Below are positions 16,834-25,122 of a stretch of 39,302 nt of DNA, in pieces. The notes beneath the pieces were generated by a model. It did not search any database, was not told the DNA's origin, and worked only from the letters and a program-made list of their open reading frames with translations. The number at the start of each line of letters is the position of its first letter. Within the stretch, counting starts at the first letter, position 1. Source of the DNA: an uncultured Granulosicoccaceae bacterium (GTDB lineage: Bacteria > Pseudomonadota > Gammaproteobacteria > Granulosicoccales > Granulosicoccaceae). Location: contig CALGND010000124.1 in assembly GCA_937958675.1 (NCBI GenBank), positions 1-39,302 of the forward strand, written 5' to 3'. Made by a program: the position numbers and the translations under genes.

Positions 16834-17607
16834 CTAAGCTAAAACAGCCTCATCACCCTCAGCGATCATGCCACCTTCTAATACTTCTGCATATACACCC
16901 ATGTCCATATGGCCAAACGTCTGCTGCAGAAGTTTCGGAATTTTCATGTCCCGCTTACCGGTATTAAGATTAACTTGTGTTGCCGGGCAACGTTTAGTGC
17001 GCATGACTATCTTAAGCCGCACCTTGCCAATGGTTATATGCTTATCGACAGCATCTAGCTCAGAAAATGCAGGTAAATCTGCTAAATGAATATTGCCGCG
17101 GAACCTTCTAGGATCGACTTCTTGGCCGATCTTTTTTGAAAACTCGAGCACGCTATCTAAATTAATAATAGAAACCGCATTCATCAACTTTGTGGAAACG
17201 ACAGACACATCCGTAAAACGATGTGGGGAGGCTTCAAACAGTTGCGGCATTTCCTCGCCTTGCAATGCAAGGAACGACTTTAAAAACACACTTGCGTTTT
17301 TTTTACCCTCCGTAGTGGTGATGTCAAATTGATGGGTTTGTTGGGCACTCTTAACATTGAGCATCCCGTTCTTGTCATTAAATTCTGTGTCGAGTAACGC
17401 CAGTGCGGAATCGCGCGCAAGCATATAAAAATTGGTTTTTTCAAGTGGCTTTGGATCCTTCGGGTCGAAACCGCTATCTGGCCGTGCAAATCCAAACTGT
17501 CGATCGAAAGGGAACCCTCGGCCGGGCTCGAGTTGTACGCTGTGAAGCGAATGTCCACTCAAACCCTTTATGGGATAGCGAGTCAAACTATCAATTGTTG
17601 CCACCAC
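16834..17607 (-). CDS. MOSC domain-containing protein
   Basis: 257 residues with an N-terminal MOSC beta-barrel domain (IDSLTRYPIKGLSGHSL, FPFDRQFGFA). The catalytic MOSC core carries FRGNIHL and, about 30 residues later, RTKRCPATQVN with the conserved Cys that binds molybdenum cofactor or sulfide in MOSC proteins. Members such as YcbX, YiiM and mARC reduce N-hydroxylated compounds. There is no attached ferredoxin domain, so an external electron donor would be needed. It lies upstream of the SDR on the same strand and is divergent from the ABC transporter operon. Confidence 0.9.
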   Translation of the reverse strand: MVATIDSLTRYPIKGLSGHSLHSVQLEPGRGFPFDRQFGFARPDSGFDPKDPKPLEKTNFYMLARDSALALLDTEFNDKNGMLNVKSAQQTHQFDITTTEGKKNASVFLKSFLALQGEEMPQLFEASPHRFTDVSVVSTKLMNAVSIINLDSVLEFSKKIGQEVDPRRFRGNIHLADLPAFSELDAVDKHITIGKVRLKIVMRTKRCPATQVNLNTGKRDMKIPKLLQQTFGHMDMGVYAEVLEGGMIAEGDEAVLA

Positions 17608-17727
17608 GGTAGAGAAACCCCTAAAAATTTGTCCATTGACAATGCCATGTTACTCGCTAACAGCGCTGGTGCTCGTTGACATTATCAACTTGGCATACGA
17701 AGCCTGAATATTGGCAAGTCAAACGAA

Positions 17728-17775
17728 ATGATTAACGTACCTCAAAAATCAGTAGACTTGAGGTACGTCAATCAT
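17728..17775. promoter_or_regulatory. Large inverted repeat, probable LacI-family operator pair of the sugar operon
   Basis: Two 18-bp arms, at 17728-17745 and 17758-17775, are reverse complements with a single mismatch and a 12-bp spacer. Each arm also contains a near-palindrome: TTAACGTACCTCAA on the left and TTGAGGTACGTCAA on the right, fitting TTGAnGTACnTCAA. The two GTAC centres are 26 bp apart. This suits two operator sites or one large one for a LacI-type dimer or tetramer, and a LacI gene lies inside the downstream operon. The position, about 85-130 bp before the binding-protein start, fits promoter control. Confidence 0.7.
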
Positions 17776-17860
17776 ATAGACTAATTTTGAGCCTGCAGTT
17801 TCTCTGTGTAGGCTGCTTATTTCACCAATAAAGCTAACCTATCTCTGGAGGAAATATAGA

Positions 17861-19180
17861 ATGAAACAACTAAAATTCGCCTCAGCCGGGGCCATCGCTC
17901 TTGCTGCCGCGTCCGTTACGACGACAGCTCAAGCAGATGATCTAACGTTGTGCTGGGCTGCTTGGGATCCCGCTAACGCCTTGGTAGAGCTCAGCAAAGA
18001 CTTTGAAGCTGAGAGTGGGCACTCCATGAATTTTGAGTTCGTGCCTTGGCCAAATTTCGCTGATCGCATGCTCAATGAGTTGAATTCGGGCGGCAAACTT
18101 TGCGATTTGCTAATTGGCGATAGTCAGTGGATCGGTGGCGGCGCTGAAAACGGTCATTACGTTAAGCTAAACGAGTTCTTCGACAGTGAAGGTATCAGCA
18201 TGGATGATTTCGCTCCAGCGACTGTTTATGCCTATTCAACTTGGCCTAAGGGCACACCTAACTATTACGCTCTACCTGCAATGGGAGATGCCAATGGTTG
18301 GTTTTATCGCAAAGATTGGTTTGCACGCGAAGACATCAGAGCTGCATACAAAGAAGCCACGGGTGATGAACTAGGCGAGCCAAAGTCACAGAAAGAAATG
18401 CTACAAATTGCCCAGTTTTTCCAAGGCAGAGAAATTGACGGTAATAAGGTTTATGGTGCCGCAATTTTCACAGAACGTGGTTCAGAAGGCATCACAATGG
18501 GTGTGACGAGCGCGCTTTATCCATGGGGTTTTAAGTATGAAAACACCGCTGGTAAGTACGACATGGAAGGTGCGGTAAATTCTGCAGAGGCTGTTGAAGC
18601 ATTGGAGTTTTACAAAGAATTCTACAAGACGGCCACTCCTCCTGGCTATACAAACTCGTATATGGGCGAAAGCTTAGATGCGTTTAAGTCTGGCCAGGTT
18701 GCTATGGCAATGAACTGGTTCGCGTTCTTTCCAGGGCTTTATGCAGATCCTGACACAGGTGGCGATAAGATCGACTTCTTCGTTAATCCTCCACAGAATC
18801 AAGCGGGGTCCACACTGGGCGGACAAGGCATTTCGGTCATTTCTTACTCCGAAAAGAAAGACGCATCGTTGGAGTATATAAAATGGTTTGCTAATCCTGA
18901 CGTACAGGCCAAATGGTGGAGCATGGGTGGATATTCTGCTCATAATTCAGTGCTCAACTCCCCAACGTTCAAAGACAGTGCCCCATTCGCTGGTGACTTC
19001 CTAGTTGCTATGGATGACGTGCAAGACTTTTGGCAAGAGCCTGCTTACGCAGAACTTTTACTTTCAATGCAAAAACGTGTGCACGACTACGTTGTTGCGG
19101 ACAAAGGTACTGCGCAAGAAGCGCTTGATTTGCTTATCGAAGATTGGACCGAAGTCTTTGAAGATGAGGGCAAGCTGTAA
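17861..19180 (+). CDS. ABC transporter sugar-binding protein (family 1 solute-binding protein)
   Basis: 439 residues. The signal peptide MKQLKFASAGAIALAAASVTTTAQA is followed by a mature protein with the two-lobed carbohydrate-binding-protein pattern. Visible blocks are CWAAWDPANALVELSKDFE, LCDLLIGDSQWIGGGAE, DANGWFYRKDWF and GQVAMAMNWFAFFPGL. It binds a sugar or polyol in the periplasm and delivers it to the permeases. A strong GGAGGA Shine-Dalgarno stands about 10 nt before the ATG. It is the first gene of the operon. A stem-loop follows its stop, which fits higher expression of this gene than of the membrane components. Confidence 0.93.
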   Translation: MKQLKFASAGAIALAAASVTTTAQADDLTLCWAAWDPANALVELSKDFEAESGHSMNFEFVPWPNFADRMLNELNSGGKLCDLLIGDSQWIGGGAENGHYVKLNEFFDSEGISMDDFAPATVYAYSTWPKGTPNYYALPAMGDANGWFYRKDWFAREDIRAAYKEATGDELGEPKSQKEMLQIAQFFQGREIDGNKVYGAAIFTERGSEGITMGVTSALYPWGFKYENTAGKYDMEGAVNSAEAVEALEFYKEFYKTATPPGYTNSYMGESLDAFKSGQVAMAMNWFAFFPGLYADPDTGGDKIDFFVNPPQNQAGSTLGGQGISVISYSEKKDASLEYIKWFANPDVQAKWWSMGGYSAHNSVLNSPTFKDSAPFAGDFLVAMDDVQDFWQEPAYAELLLSMQKRVHDYVVADKGTAQEALDLLIEDWTEVFEDEGKL

Positions 19181-19199
19181 CATTCAGCTTTACGTGTGT

Positions 19200-19226
19200 G
19201 TCAGTGGCGGCAGCGATGCCACTGGC
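19200..19226 (+). promoter_or_regulatory. Stem-loop between binding-protein and permease genes
   Basis: CAGTGGC (19202-19208) pairs with GCCACTG (19218-19224). A G-U and a G-C pair extend the stem to 9 bp (19200-19226) around a 9-nt loop. There is no U-tract. Such intercistronic hairpins after a binding-protein gene commonly protect its mRNA 3' end and lower expression of downstream genes; that role is inferred here from position. Confidence 0.55.
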
Positions 19227-19288
19227 ACAGTTCAATCTTTGGTTTGCTAAACCAACTAACCAGCTAACTATTACTTGGACAGCGTCAT

Positions 19289-20236
19289 ATGTCTGGAAAG
19301 ACAATAGATCGTGTGGCTAGCGCAACTCCTGCGCGTGTTGCTCGCAAAGTTAAAGGTTTATCCGACAGAGCCATAGCATGGATTTTTGTTGGGCCGACTA
19401 TCTTTTTACTTTTAGCTGTCAATATTTTCCCGCTGATTTGGACGATCAACCTAAGTTTTACTAACTTCAAAGCCAATCGTGTAAACAGAGCGGTTGAATA
19501 CATTGGCTTGAGAAACTACGAGCGCATTCTCGGTGACAGTGATATCTGGCTATCCATGCAAGCCACCGCACACTTTCTCTTTTGGACGCTGTTTTTTCAA
19601 GTGTTAATCGGCTTTACTTTGGCGTGGTTAATCAACAAAAAATTTCGCGGTAATGATCTTTGGACAACCATAATTGTTTTGCCAATGATGCTCTCACCAG
19701 CAGTGGTTGGTAATTTTTGGACGTTCTTGTATCAGCCTCAAATTGGATTATTTAACTATGTTGTCTCGTTTTTCACAGGTGTAGATCCGTCCAGTTTTGA
19801 CATGCTGGGTTCGGTCGACTTAGCGCCATGGTCAATCGTCATTGTGGATACCTGGATGTGGACACCTTTTGTCATGCTCATCTGTCTGGCTGGTTTACGC
19901 AGTATTCCTGACTACATATACGAGGCAGCCGAGATTGATCGAGCGTCTAAACTGCGGCAATTTTTCACTATAACGATCCCGATGGTGTTGCCGTTCTTGA
20001 TGTTGGCAGTGTTGTTTAGAGGAATCGAGAATTTCAAGATGTTCGACTTGGTCGTTCAACTCACGGGTGGTGGCCCGGGTTCTGTTACTGAAATGGCGTC
20101 GATAAATTTGAAGCGGGAGGCGTTTGAAAAGTGGCGCACTGGCTACTCGAGCGCATTCGCCATTATTCTGTTTGTCACGGTTTTTGGGTTGGCTTCCATT
20201 TATGTGAAAGCCTTGAATAAGGTGAAAGAACGATGA
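19289..20236 (+). CDS. ABC transporter sugar permease 1 (MalF/UgpA type)
   Basis: 315 residues, about six transmembrane helices. An extended basic N-terminus leads to the first helix, AWIFVGPTIFLLLAVNIFPL, and then INLSFTNFKANRV. The cytoplasmic EAA loop that docks the ATPase is YEAAEIDRASKLRQFFTITIP. Together with permease 2 it forms the heterodimeric channel. Its stop overlaps permease 2 by ATGA. It is preceded by about 108 bp containing a stem-loop. Confidence 0.93.
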   Translation: MSGKTIDRVASATPARVARKVKGLSDRAIAWIFVGPTIFLLLAVNIFPLIWTINLSFTNFKANRVNRAVEYIGLRNYERILGDSDIWLSMQATAHFLFWTLFFQVLIGFTLAWLINKKFRGNDLWTTIIVLPMMLSPAVVGNFWTFLYQPQIGLFNYVVSFFTGVDPSSFDMLGSVDLAPWSIVIVDTWMWTPFVMLICLAGLRSIPDYIYEAAEIDRASKLRQFFTITIPMVLPFLMLAVLFRGIENFKMFDLVVQLTGGGPGSVTEMASINLKREAFEKWRTGYSSAFAIILFVTVFGLASIYVKALNKVKER

Positions 20237-21171
20237 GTTATTCAATCACCGAACCTTCGTCAAGGCAAAAATGGGTCGCTGGCACACTGGTGATCACCTA
20301 TGCGCTTATCACTATGGTCCCCTTGTTGTGGATCATGATGACCAGTTTCAAAACGCCACCAGATAGTATCAGCTACCCACCTAAGGTGATGTATCAGCCA
20401 TCGCTTGAGGGGTACGTCAATTTGTTCACTACAAGAACACGCGTTAGCCCAGAAAAATTGGCATCACTTCCACCGCCGGCAAACTTTGCAGAAGAGATTG
20501 TACGAAATCGCGATATGGTGATTGCTGGGCCATCCAAGTTTGGTGGTCGATTTCTCAATTCGGTGATCATCGGTTTTGGTTCAACGTTTCTCAGTATCTT
20601 TTTAGGAACGCTCGCAGCCTACGCATTCTCGCGATTCAAAATACCGTTGGCAGATGATCTGCTATTTTTCATTTTATCAACGAGAATGATGCCGCCGATA
20701 GCGGTGGCAATACCCATATTCCTGATGTACCGAAAACTCGGTTTAAACGATACGCATCTGGGGATGATATTGCTTTATACCGCGGTCAATATTTCACTTG
20801 CTGTTTGGCTTCTAAAAGGTTTTATTGATGAGATACCCAGAGAATATGAAGAAGCAGCACTAATAGATGGTTATACCCGTTTTCAAGCCTTTTACAAAGT
20901 CGTACTGCCGCAAGCCGCAACCGGTATTGCCTCTACCGCTATATTCTGTTTAATCTTTGCATGGAACGAATACGCATTTGCCGTGCTACTAACATCGGGC
21001 ACAGCCCAAACGGCGCCACCGTTTATACCCACCATTATTGGTGTTGGCGGGCTTGATTGGCCTGCTATCGCTGCCGGTGCCACGCTGTTTTTACTGCCCG
21101 TTATGATATTCACCGTGATGTTGCGCAAGCATCTGCTTCGCGGCATAACCTTTGGAGCGGTACGCAAATGA
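20233..21171 (+). CDS. ABC transporter sugar permease 2 (MalG/UgpE type)
   Basis: 312 residues with the carbohydrate permease order of six helices. The EAA loop REYEEAALIDGYTRFQAFYKV sits between helices 4 and 5, and a long hydrophilic insertion lies after helix 1 (about residues 45-105). It partners permease 1. The ATG overlaps the previous stop as ATGA, and its own stop overlaps the small membrane protein the same way, so translation is coupled on both sides. Confidence 0.93.
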   Translation: MSYSITEPSSRQKWVAGTLVITYALITMVPLLWIMMTSFKTPPDSISYPPKVMYQPSLEGYVNLFTTRTRVSPEKLASLPPPANFAEEIVRNRDMVIAGPSKFGGRFLNSVIIGFGSTFLSIFLGTLAAYAFSRFKIPLADDLLFFILSTRMMPPIAVAIPIFLMYRKLGLNDTHLGMILLYTAVNISLAVWLLKGFIDEIPREYEEAALIDGYTRFQAFYKVVLPQAATGIASTAIFCLIFAWNEYAFAVLLTSGTAQTAPPFIPTIIGVGGLDWPAIAAGATLFLLPVMIFTVMLRKHLLRGITFGAVRK

Positions 21172-21362
21172 CGCGCTTTTTTAAAGGCCTGTTCACGCTC
21201 AAACGTGGGCCCTGGGAAATGGTGGCAACGCTGCTTATTGCCGTTGGCGTATTTATGTTGATGCAGCCTTTTGTGATGTGGGCGTATACCTATTCGTTTA
21301 TCGTTACGTTGGTTGGGACGGTTATGTTTATTGTTGTCAGTCATTTTTCGGAAGCAGAATAA
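21168..21362 (+). CDS. Small membrane protein in sugar ABC operon
   Basis: 64 residues: a basic start (MTRFFKGLFTLKRG) and two hydrophobic helices, WEMVATLLIAVGVFMLMQPF and YSFIVTLVGTVMFIVV, ending in acidic SEAE. No catalytic motif is visible. It lies between permease 2 (4-nt ATGA overlap) and ATPase 1 (TAATG, 1-nt overlap). It is therefore almost certainly made with the transporter and may be an accessory subunit. Similar small membrane proteins are found in sugar ABC operons with two ATPases, but I cannot assign a family name with confidence. Confidence 0.85.
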   Translation: MTRFFKGLFTLKRGPWEMVATLLIAVGVFMLMQPFVMWAYTYSFIVTLVGTVMFIVVSHFSEAE

Positions 21363-22459
21363 TGGCTGAGATAGTGATAAAGAATCTGCGTAAAGATTTT
21401 GGTGATTTCACTGCTGTAAAAGAGTCGTCATTTACGATAGCCGATGGCGAATTTTTTATGTTACTCGGGCCATCTGGCTGCGGTAAAACAACAACCTTGA
21501 GAATGATTGCCGGCTTGGAGCTTCCCAGCTCAGGTGAGATCTATCTTGACGGTGAAGAAATTAGTCAAAAGCCCCCATCAAAGCGTGATATCGCGTTTGT
21601 GTTTCAAATGTTTGCGCTGTATCCACACATGAATGTTCGACGCAATATCAGTTACCCGCTGGCCAGTCAGGGTATGAGTCGCCGAGATATACGAACCAAG
21701 ATTGCAGAGGTATCCAAAATATTGGGTATCGAGCACATACTCGATAAATCAGTTGGCGGATTATCAGGTGGTGATAGGCAGCGCGTTGCATTAGGCAGGG
21801 CCATTGTTCTAGAACCCAAAGCTTTTATGATGGATGAGCCACTTGGTGCATTAGACGCAGAGTTTCGTGAACACATGTCTGAGGAGCTTCGTGCTCTACA
21901 CGACAGAATGGGTGCGACCACGGTATATGTAACGCACGATCAACTTGAAGCCATGCAAATGGGCGACAAGATAGTGGTTATGAACAATGCAGTAGTGGAG
22001 CAGTTTGGCACTCCACGTGATATTTACGATAAACCCGCTACAGTGTTCGTTGCTGATTTCATTGGTTCACCGTCAATGAACTTTCTGCCATTCCATGGCT
22101 CAATATCGAGCGGTCAAACCACAGTACAGCTTAATCAACATACCGTTGCCGTTCCTCAACAGTTGCACGATACCAGTGGTGATCTTCTATTAGGTGTTCG
22201 TCCAGAACACATTTCTATTTCTGATAGCGATGGCATTGCTTGTCTGGTATTGGCGTTGGAGTATTTGGGCACCACGCAAATTGCGGTGCTCGATAGCGAG
22301 TTTGGTGAATTAAAGGCGCGTTTAGATTCTGCTATGCCAATTAATGTCGGCGAGCGGGTTAGCGTGCACTTCGACTCCTCTACCATCACCTTGTTTGAAA
22401 AAACAAGCGGTAGAGCGATTAGATCATCACTTAACGATGGAGTATTTCCGCATGTCTGA
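21362..22459 (+). CDS. ABC transporter ATP-binding protein 1 (MalK/UgpC type)
   Basis: 365 residues from ATG 21362. Walker A is GPSGCGKTT, the Q-loop FVFQMFALYPH, the signature LSGGDRQRVALGRA, Walker B AFMMDEPLGALD, and the switch His VYVTHDQ. A C-terminal TOBE/OB regulatory domain follows (SPSMNFLPF onward, with GVRPEHISI). The signature fifth residue is Asp instead of the usual Gln. It energises import, likely as a heterodimer with ATPase 2, which is encoded directly downstream with an 8-nt overlap. Confidence 0.93.
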   Translation: MAEIVIKNLRKDFGDFTAVKESSFTIADGEFFMLLGPSGCGKTTTLRMIAGLELPSSGEIYLDGEEISQKPPSKRDIAFVFQMFALYPHMNVRRNISYPLASQGMSRRDIRTKIAEVSKILGIEHILDKSVGGLSGGDRQRVALGRAIVLEPKAFMMDEPLGALDAEFREHMSEELRALHDRMGATTVYVTHDQLEAMQMGDKIVVMNNAVVEQFGTPRDIYDKPATVFVADFIGSPSMNFLPFHGSISSGQTTVQLNQHTVAVPQQLHDTSGDLLLGVRPEHISISDSDGIACLVLALEYLGTTQIAVLDSEFGELKARLDSAMPINVGERVSVHFDSSTITLFEKTSGRAIRSSLNDGVFPHV

Positions 22460-23459
22460 GGTGATACTACAAAATCTAAATAAATCCTTTGGATCAGAGC
22501 ATGCGGTTGTGGATATGAGCCTTACAATCGATGACGGAAGTTTCGTCGTGTTGTTAGGTCCAACGGGTGCTGGAAAAACCACAACGCTGCGATTGATATC
22601 TGGTTTGGAGGAAATGGACAGTGGCAGTATCAGTATAGATGGTCGTGTTGTAGATAGCGAAACTCCAGCACAACGCGATGTTGCGATGGTTTTTCAACAA
22701 TATTCCTTGTATCCGCACTTGAGTGTCAGGGATAATTTAGCGTTCCCATTGCGTTCTCCTATTTTAAAAACGTCTAAGTCAGATATTGACAGGATTGTAA
22801 ATGAGGTCGCTGAGGTTCTTCAAATAACTCACAAACTCGGCAATCGAGCAACGGAGCTTTCGGGCGGTGAAATGCAGCGTGTCTCGATCGGGCGCGCCTT
22901 GGTCCGCGATCCAGCCATTTATTTAATGGATGAACCCTTAAGTTCATTGGATGCCCGATTACGAGCAGATCTGCGTATTGAATTAAAACGAATCCACTCA
23001 GATCTAGGGTCAACGTTATTATATGTGACCCACGATCAAATAGAGGCCATGACAATGGCAACGCATGTGGGTGTTTTGCAAGAGGGGAAGTTAGTTCAAT
23101 TTGGCACGCCTCGAGAGATATACGAAAACCCCAATAGTGTTTACGTGGCAAGTCGCTTGGGATTGCCTCGAGTCAACATATTACCCGCTGAGCTTTTCTC
23201 TGCAACGAAAGGCATGTCGCACAGTATTGGGTTACGGCCAGAGCATATAGCGTATGGCGAAGGAGACCCAGCGGTGGTTAAACGCATTGAGCACCTTGGT
23301 GATCAAACGCGATTGCATATGGATCTTAATGGGCAGGCGATTACCGCAATAAGCCCGGAAGGAAACCCGCATGCGGCAGGATCAACAGTAAAAATTAAAC
23401 CCATAAACCCACTTTATTTTGATGAAAGTGGCGATCGGATTACCGGAACAAACGCATGA
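22452..23459 (+). CDS. ABC transporter ATP-binding protein 2 (MalK/UgpC type)
   Basis: 335 residues from ATG 22452, the start that overlaps the ATPase 1 stop by 8 nt; the longer upstream frame is out of context. Walker A is GPTGAGKTT, Q-loop MVFQQYSLYPH, signature LSGGEMQRVSIGRA (Glu for Gln at the fifth position), Walker B IYLMDEPLSSLD and switch His YVTHDQ. A C-terminal TOBE-like domain contains SIGLRPEHIAY. The overall sequence differs clearly from ATPase 1, so they are not a recent duplication. The stop overlaps the DhaKL start as ATGA. Confidence 0.93.
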   Translation: MSEVILQNLNKSFGSEHAVVDMSLTIDDGSFVVLLGPTGAGKTTTLRLISGLEEMDSGSISIDGRVVDSETPAQRDVAMVFQQYSLYPHLSVRDNLAFPLRSPILKTSKSDIDRIVNEVAEVLQITHKLGNRATELSGGEMQRVSIGRALVRDPAIYLMDEPLSSLDARLRADLRIELKRIHSDLGSTLLYVTHDQIEAMTMATHVGVLQEGKLVQFGTPREIYENPNSVYVASRLGLPRVNILPAELFSATKGMSHSIGLRPEHIAYGEGDPAVVKRIEHLGDQTRLHMDLNGQAITAISPEGNPHAAGSTVKIKPINPLYFDESGDRITGTNA

Positions 23460-25078
23460 CTCAATTTTTAAACGCGAAAGAGAATATTGTCACAGAGGCA
23501 ATTGATGGCTTATTGGCAGTCTCTGGTGACAAACTAAGCAGGCTCGACGGCTACCCACATATCAAAGTTGTTTTTCGAACTGATTGGGATAAATCAAAGG
23601 TGGCGTTAATCTCTGGCGGCGGATCAGGCCATGAGCCAGCGCATGCCGGTTTTGTTGGGCAGGGCATGTTGACTGCGGCCGTTTGCGGCGAAGTGTTTGC
23701 ATCCCCATCTGTTGATGCTGTGCTCGCTGGGATACTCGCTGTAACTGGCGACGCAGGTTGTTTGTTGATTGTTAAAAATTACACGGGCGATCGACTTAAT
23801 TTTGGGCTTGCTGCTGAACGGGCAAGAGCCCTGGGTAAGAAAGTTGAAATGGTGGTGATAGACGATGACATCGCGCTACCTGATTTACCACAAGCACGTG
23901 GCTTGGCCGGCACCTTGTTTATACACAAGGTAGCGGGCGCTCTGGCCGAAGCAGGGGAATCACTTGAACGAGTAACCAACATTGCCCAGCAAGTCAATGA
24001 GCAAGTGTCGTCGATAGGCATGTCTCTGGACACCTGTACAGTGCCAGGTTCGGTTAAAGAAGACCGCATAGCTGCAGGAAAAGCAGAGCTTGGCCTTGGC
24101 ATCCATGGCGAAGCTGGGGTGGAGCAAGTTACATTAGATAATGCAAAAGCCGCTATGGGTAAAATGCTTGAAAAGCTTAATCCGCATTTTGGTAAAGGTA
24201 ACGTCGTAGCGTTACTCAATAATCTTGGCGGCACGACACCATTAGAGATGTCAGTGCTTGCAAATGAATTGGCAACTTTTTCAAGCAACAATGCCGTAAA
24301 ATATGTAATTGGCCCTGCACCAATGATGACATCGTTGGATATGCACGGGTTTTCACTGTCTGTAATGTCAACCACTGATGAGCAACTAGCCGCACTACAA
24401 GCACCGGTAACACTTGTGTCGTGGCCGGGTATAAACGCATTAAGCCAGATAAAGGTAGCGACGTTACCCGATGGTTTAGCGCCTGTCCCACCTATCGCCT
24501 CAAGCGACACCGGTACGCACAACACAATATCAGCTATATGCGATTTGCTGATTAAATCTGAAACAACATTAAATCAACTTGATGCTAAATCGGGTGATGG
24601 CGACACCGGTAGCACATTGTCCGCTGCGGCTAAATCTCTGAAACACAACTTAGATAAAATGCCATTAGCTGATCTGACGCAATTGATGCCAGCACTGGGC
24701 AACGAGCTAAGTCAAACCATGGGCGGTTCATCTGGGGTTATTTTAGCGATCTTCTTTAATGCAACGGGTGATGCTTGCGCTCGAGGTGTGTCAATTGAAA
24801 AAGCACTCGCCGAAGGGTTAACTCGTGTTAGTGAAGTAGGCGGCGCAGTTAAAGGTGATCGAACCATGATCGATGCATTAGAACCCGCTTTAGAATTGTT
24901 ACCGAGCGGAATAGCAGGTGCAGCGAAAGCAGCACGAGAGGGTGCCAATTTAACGTCCAAAATAACTAAAGCAAAAGCGGGGCGAGCAGCTTATGTTCCA
25001 GAGGAAAACCTAGCTGGCCACAACGACCCAGGTGCAGAGGCCGTTGCATTAGTGTTTGAAGGTTTGGCCAGTCTTTAA
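23456..25078 (+). CDS. Dihydroxyacetone kinase-like DhaK-DhaL fusion, ATP-dependent
   Basis: 540 residues, the length of single-chain ATP-dependent DHA kinases (Citrobacter type). The DhaK domain (about 1-335) has ISGGGSGHEPAHAGFVG and CGEVFASPS, and GLGIHGEAG with His217, the residue that binds the ketone substrate covalently. The DhaL domain (about 350-540) has LDAKSGDGDTGSTL with the Mg-binding Asp triad (376, 381, 383) and MGGSSGVI. It phosphorylates small ketoses: dihydroxyacetone, or in related kinases erythrulose. Co-translation with the transporter suggests it acts on the imported compound or its oxidised product. The start overlaps ATPase 2. Confidence 0.94.
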   Translation: MTQFLNAKENIVTEAIDGLLAVSGDKLSRLDGYPHIKVVFRTDWDKSKVALISGGGSGHEPAHAGFVGQGMLTAAVCGEVFASPSVDAVLAGILAVTGDAGCLLIVKNYTGDRLNFGLAAERARALGKKVEMVVIDDDIALPDLPQARGLAGTLFIHKVAGALAEAGESLERVTNIAQQVNEQVSSIGMSLDTCTVPGSVKEDRIAAGKAELGLGIHGEAGVEQVTLDNAKAAMGKMLEKLNPHFGKGNVVALLNNLGGTTPLEMSVLANELATFSSNNAVKYVIGPAPMMTSLDMHGFSLSVMSTTDEQLAALQAPVTLVSWPGINALSQIKVATLPDGLAPVPPIASSDTGTHNTISAICDLLIKSETTLNQLDAKSGDGDTGSTLSAAAKSLKHNLDKMPLADLTQLMPALGNELSQTMGGSSGVILAIFFNATGDACARGVSIEKALAEGLTRVSEVGGAVKGDRTMIDALEPALELLPSGIAGAAKAAREGANLTSKITKAKAGRAAYVPEENLAGHNDPGAEAVALVFEGLASL

Positions 25079-25122
25079 TGAACAACGAAACGTTATGCAC
25101 ATGGCAAACATAGGGATTTAAG

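Noticed and set aside
21278-21361. Longer N-terminus for ABC ATPase 1
   Set aside because: The 28 extra residues overlap the small membrane protein in another frame and resemble no ATPase; ATG 21362 gives the standard start MAEIVIKNLRKDF.
22344-22451. Longer N-terminus for ABC ATPase 2
   Set aside because: The extension lies within the ATPase 1 coding region in another frame; ATG 22452 yields the normal ABC start.
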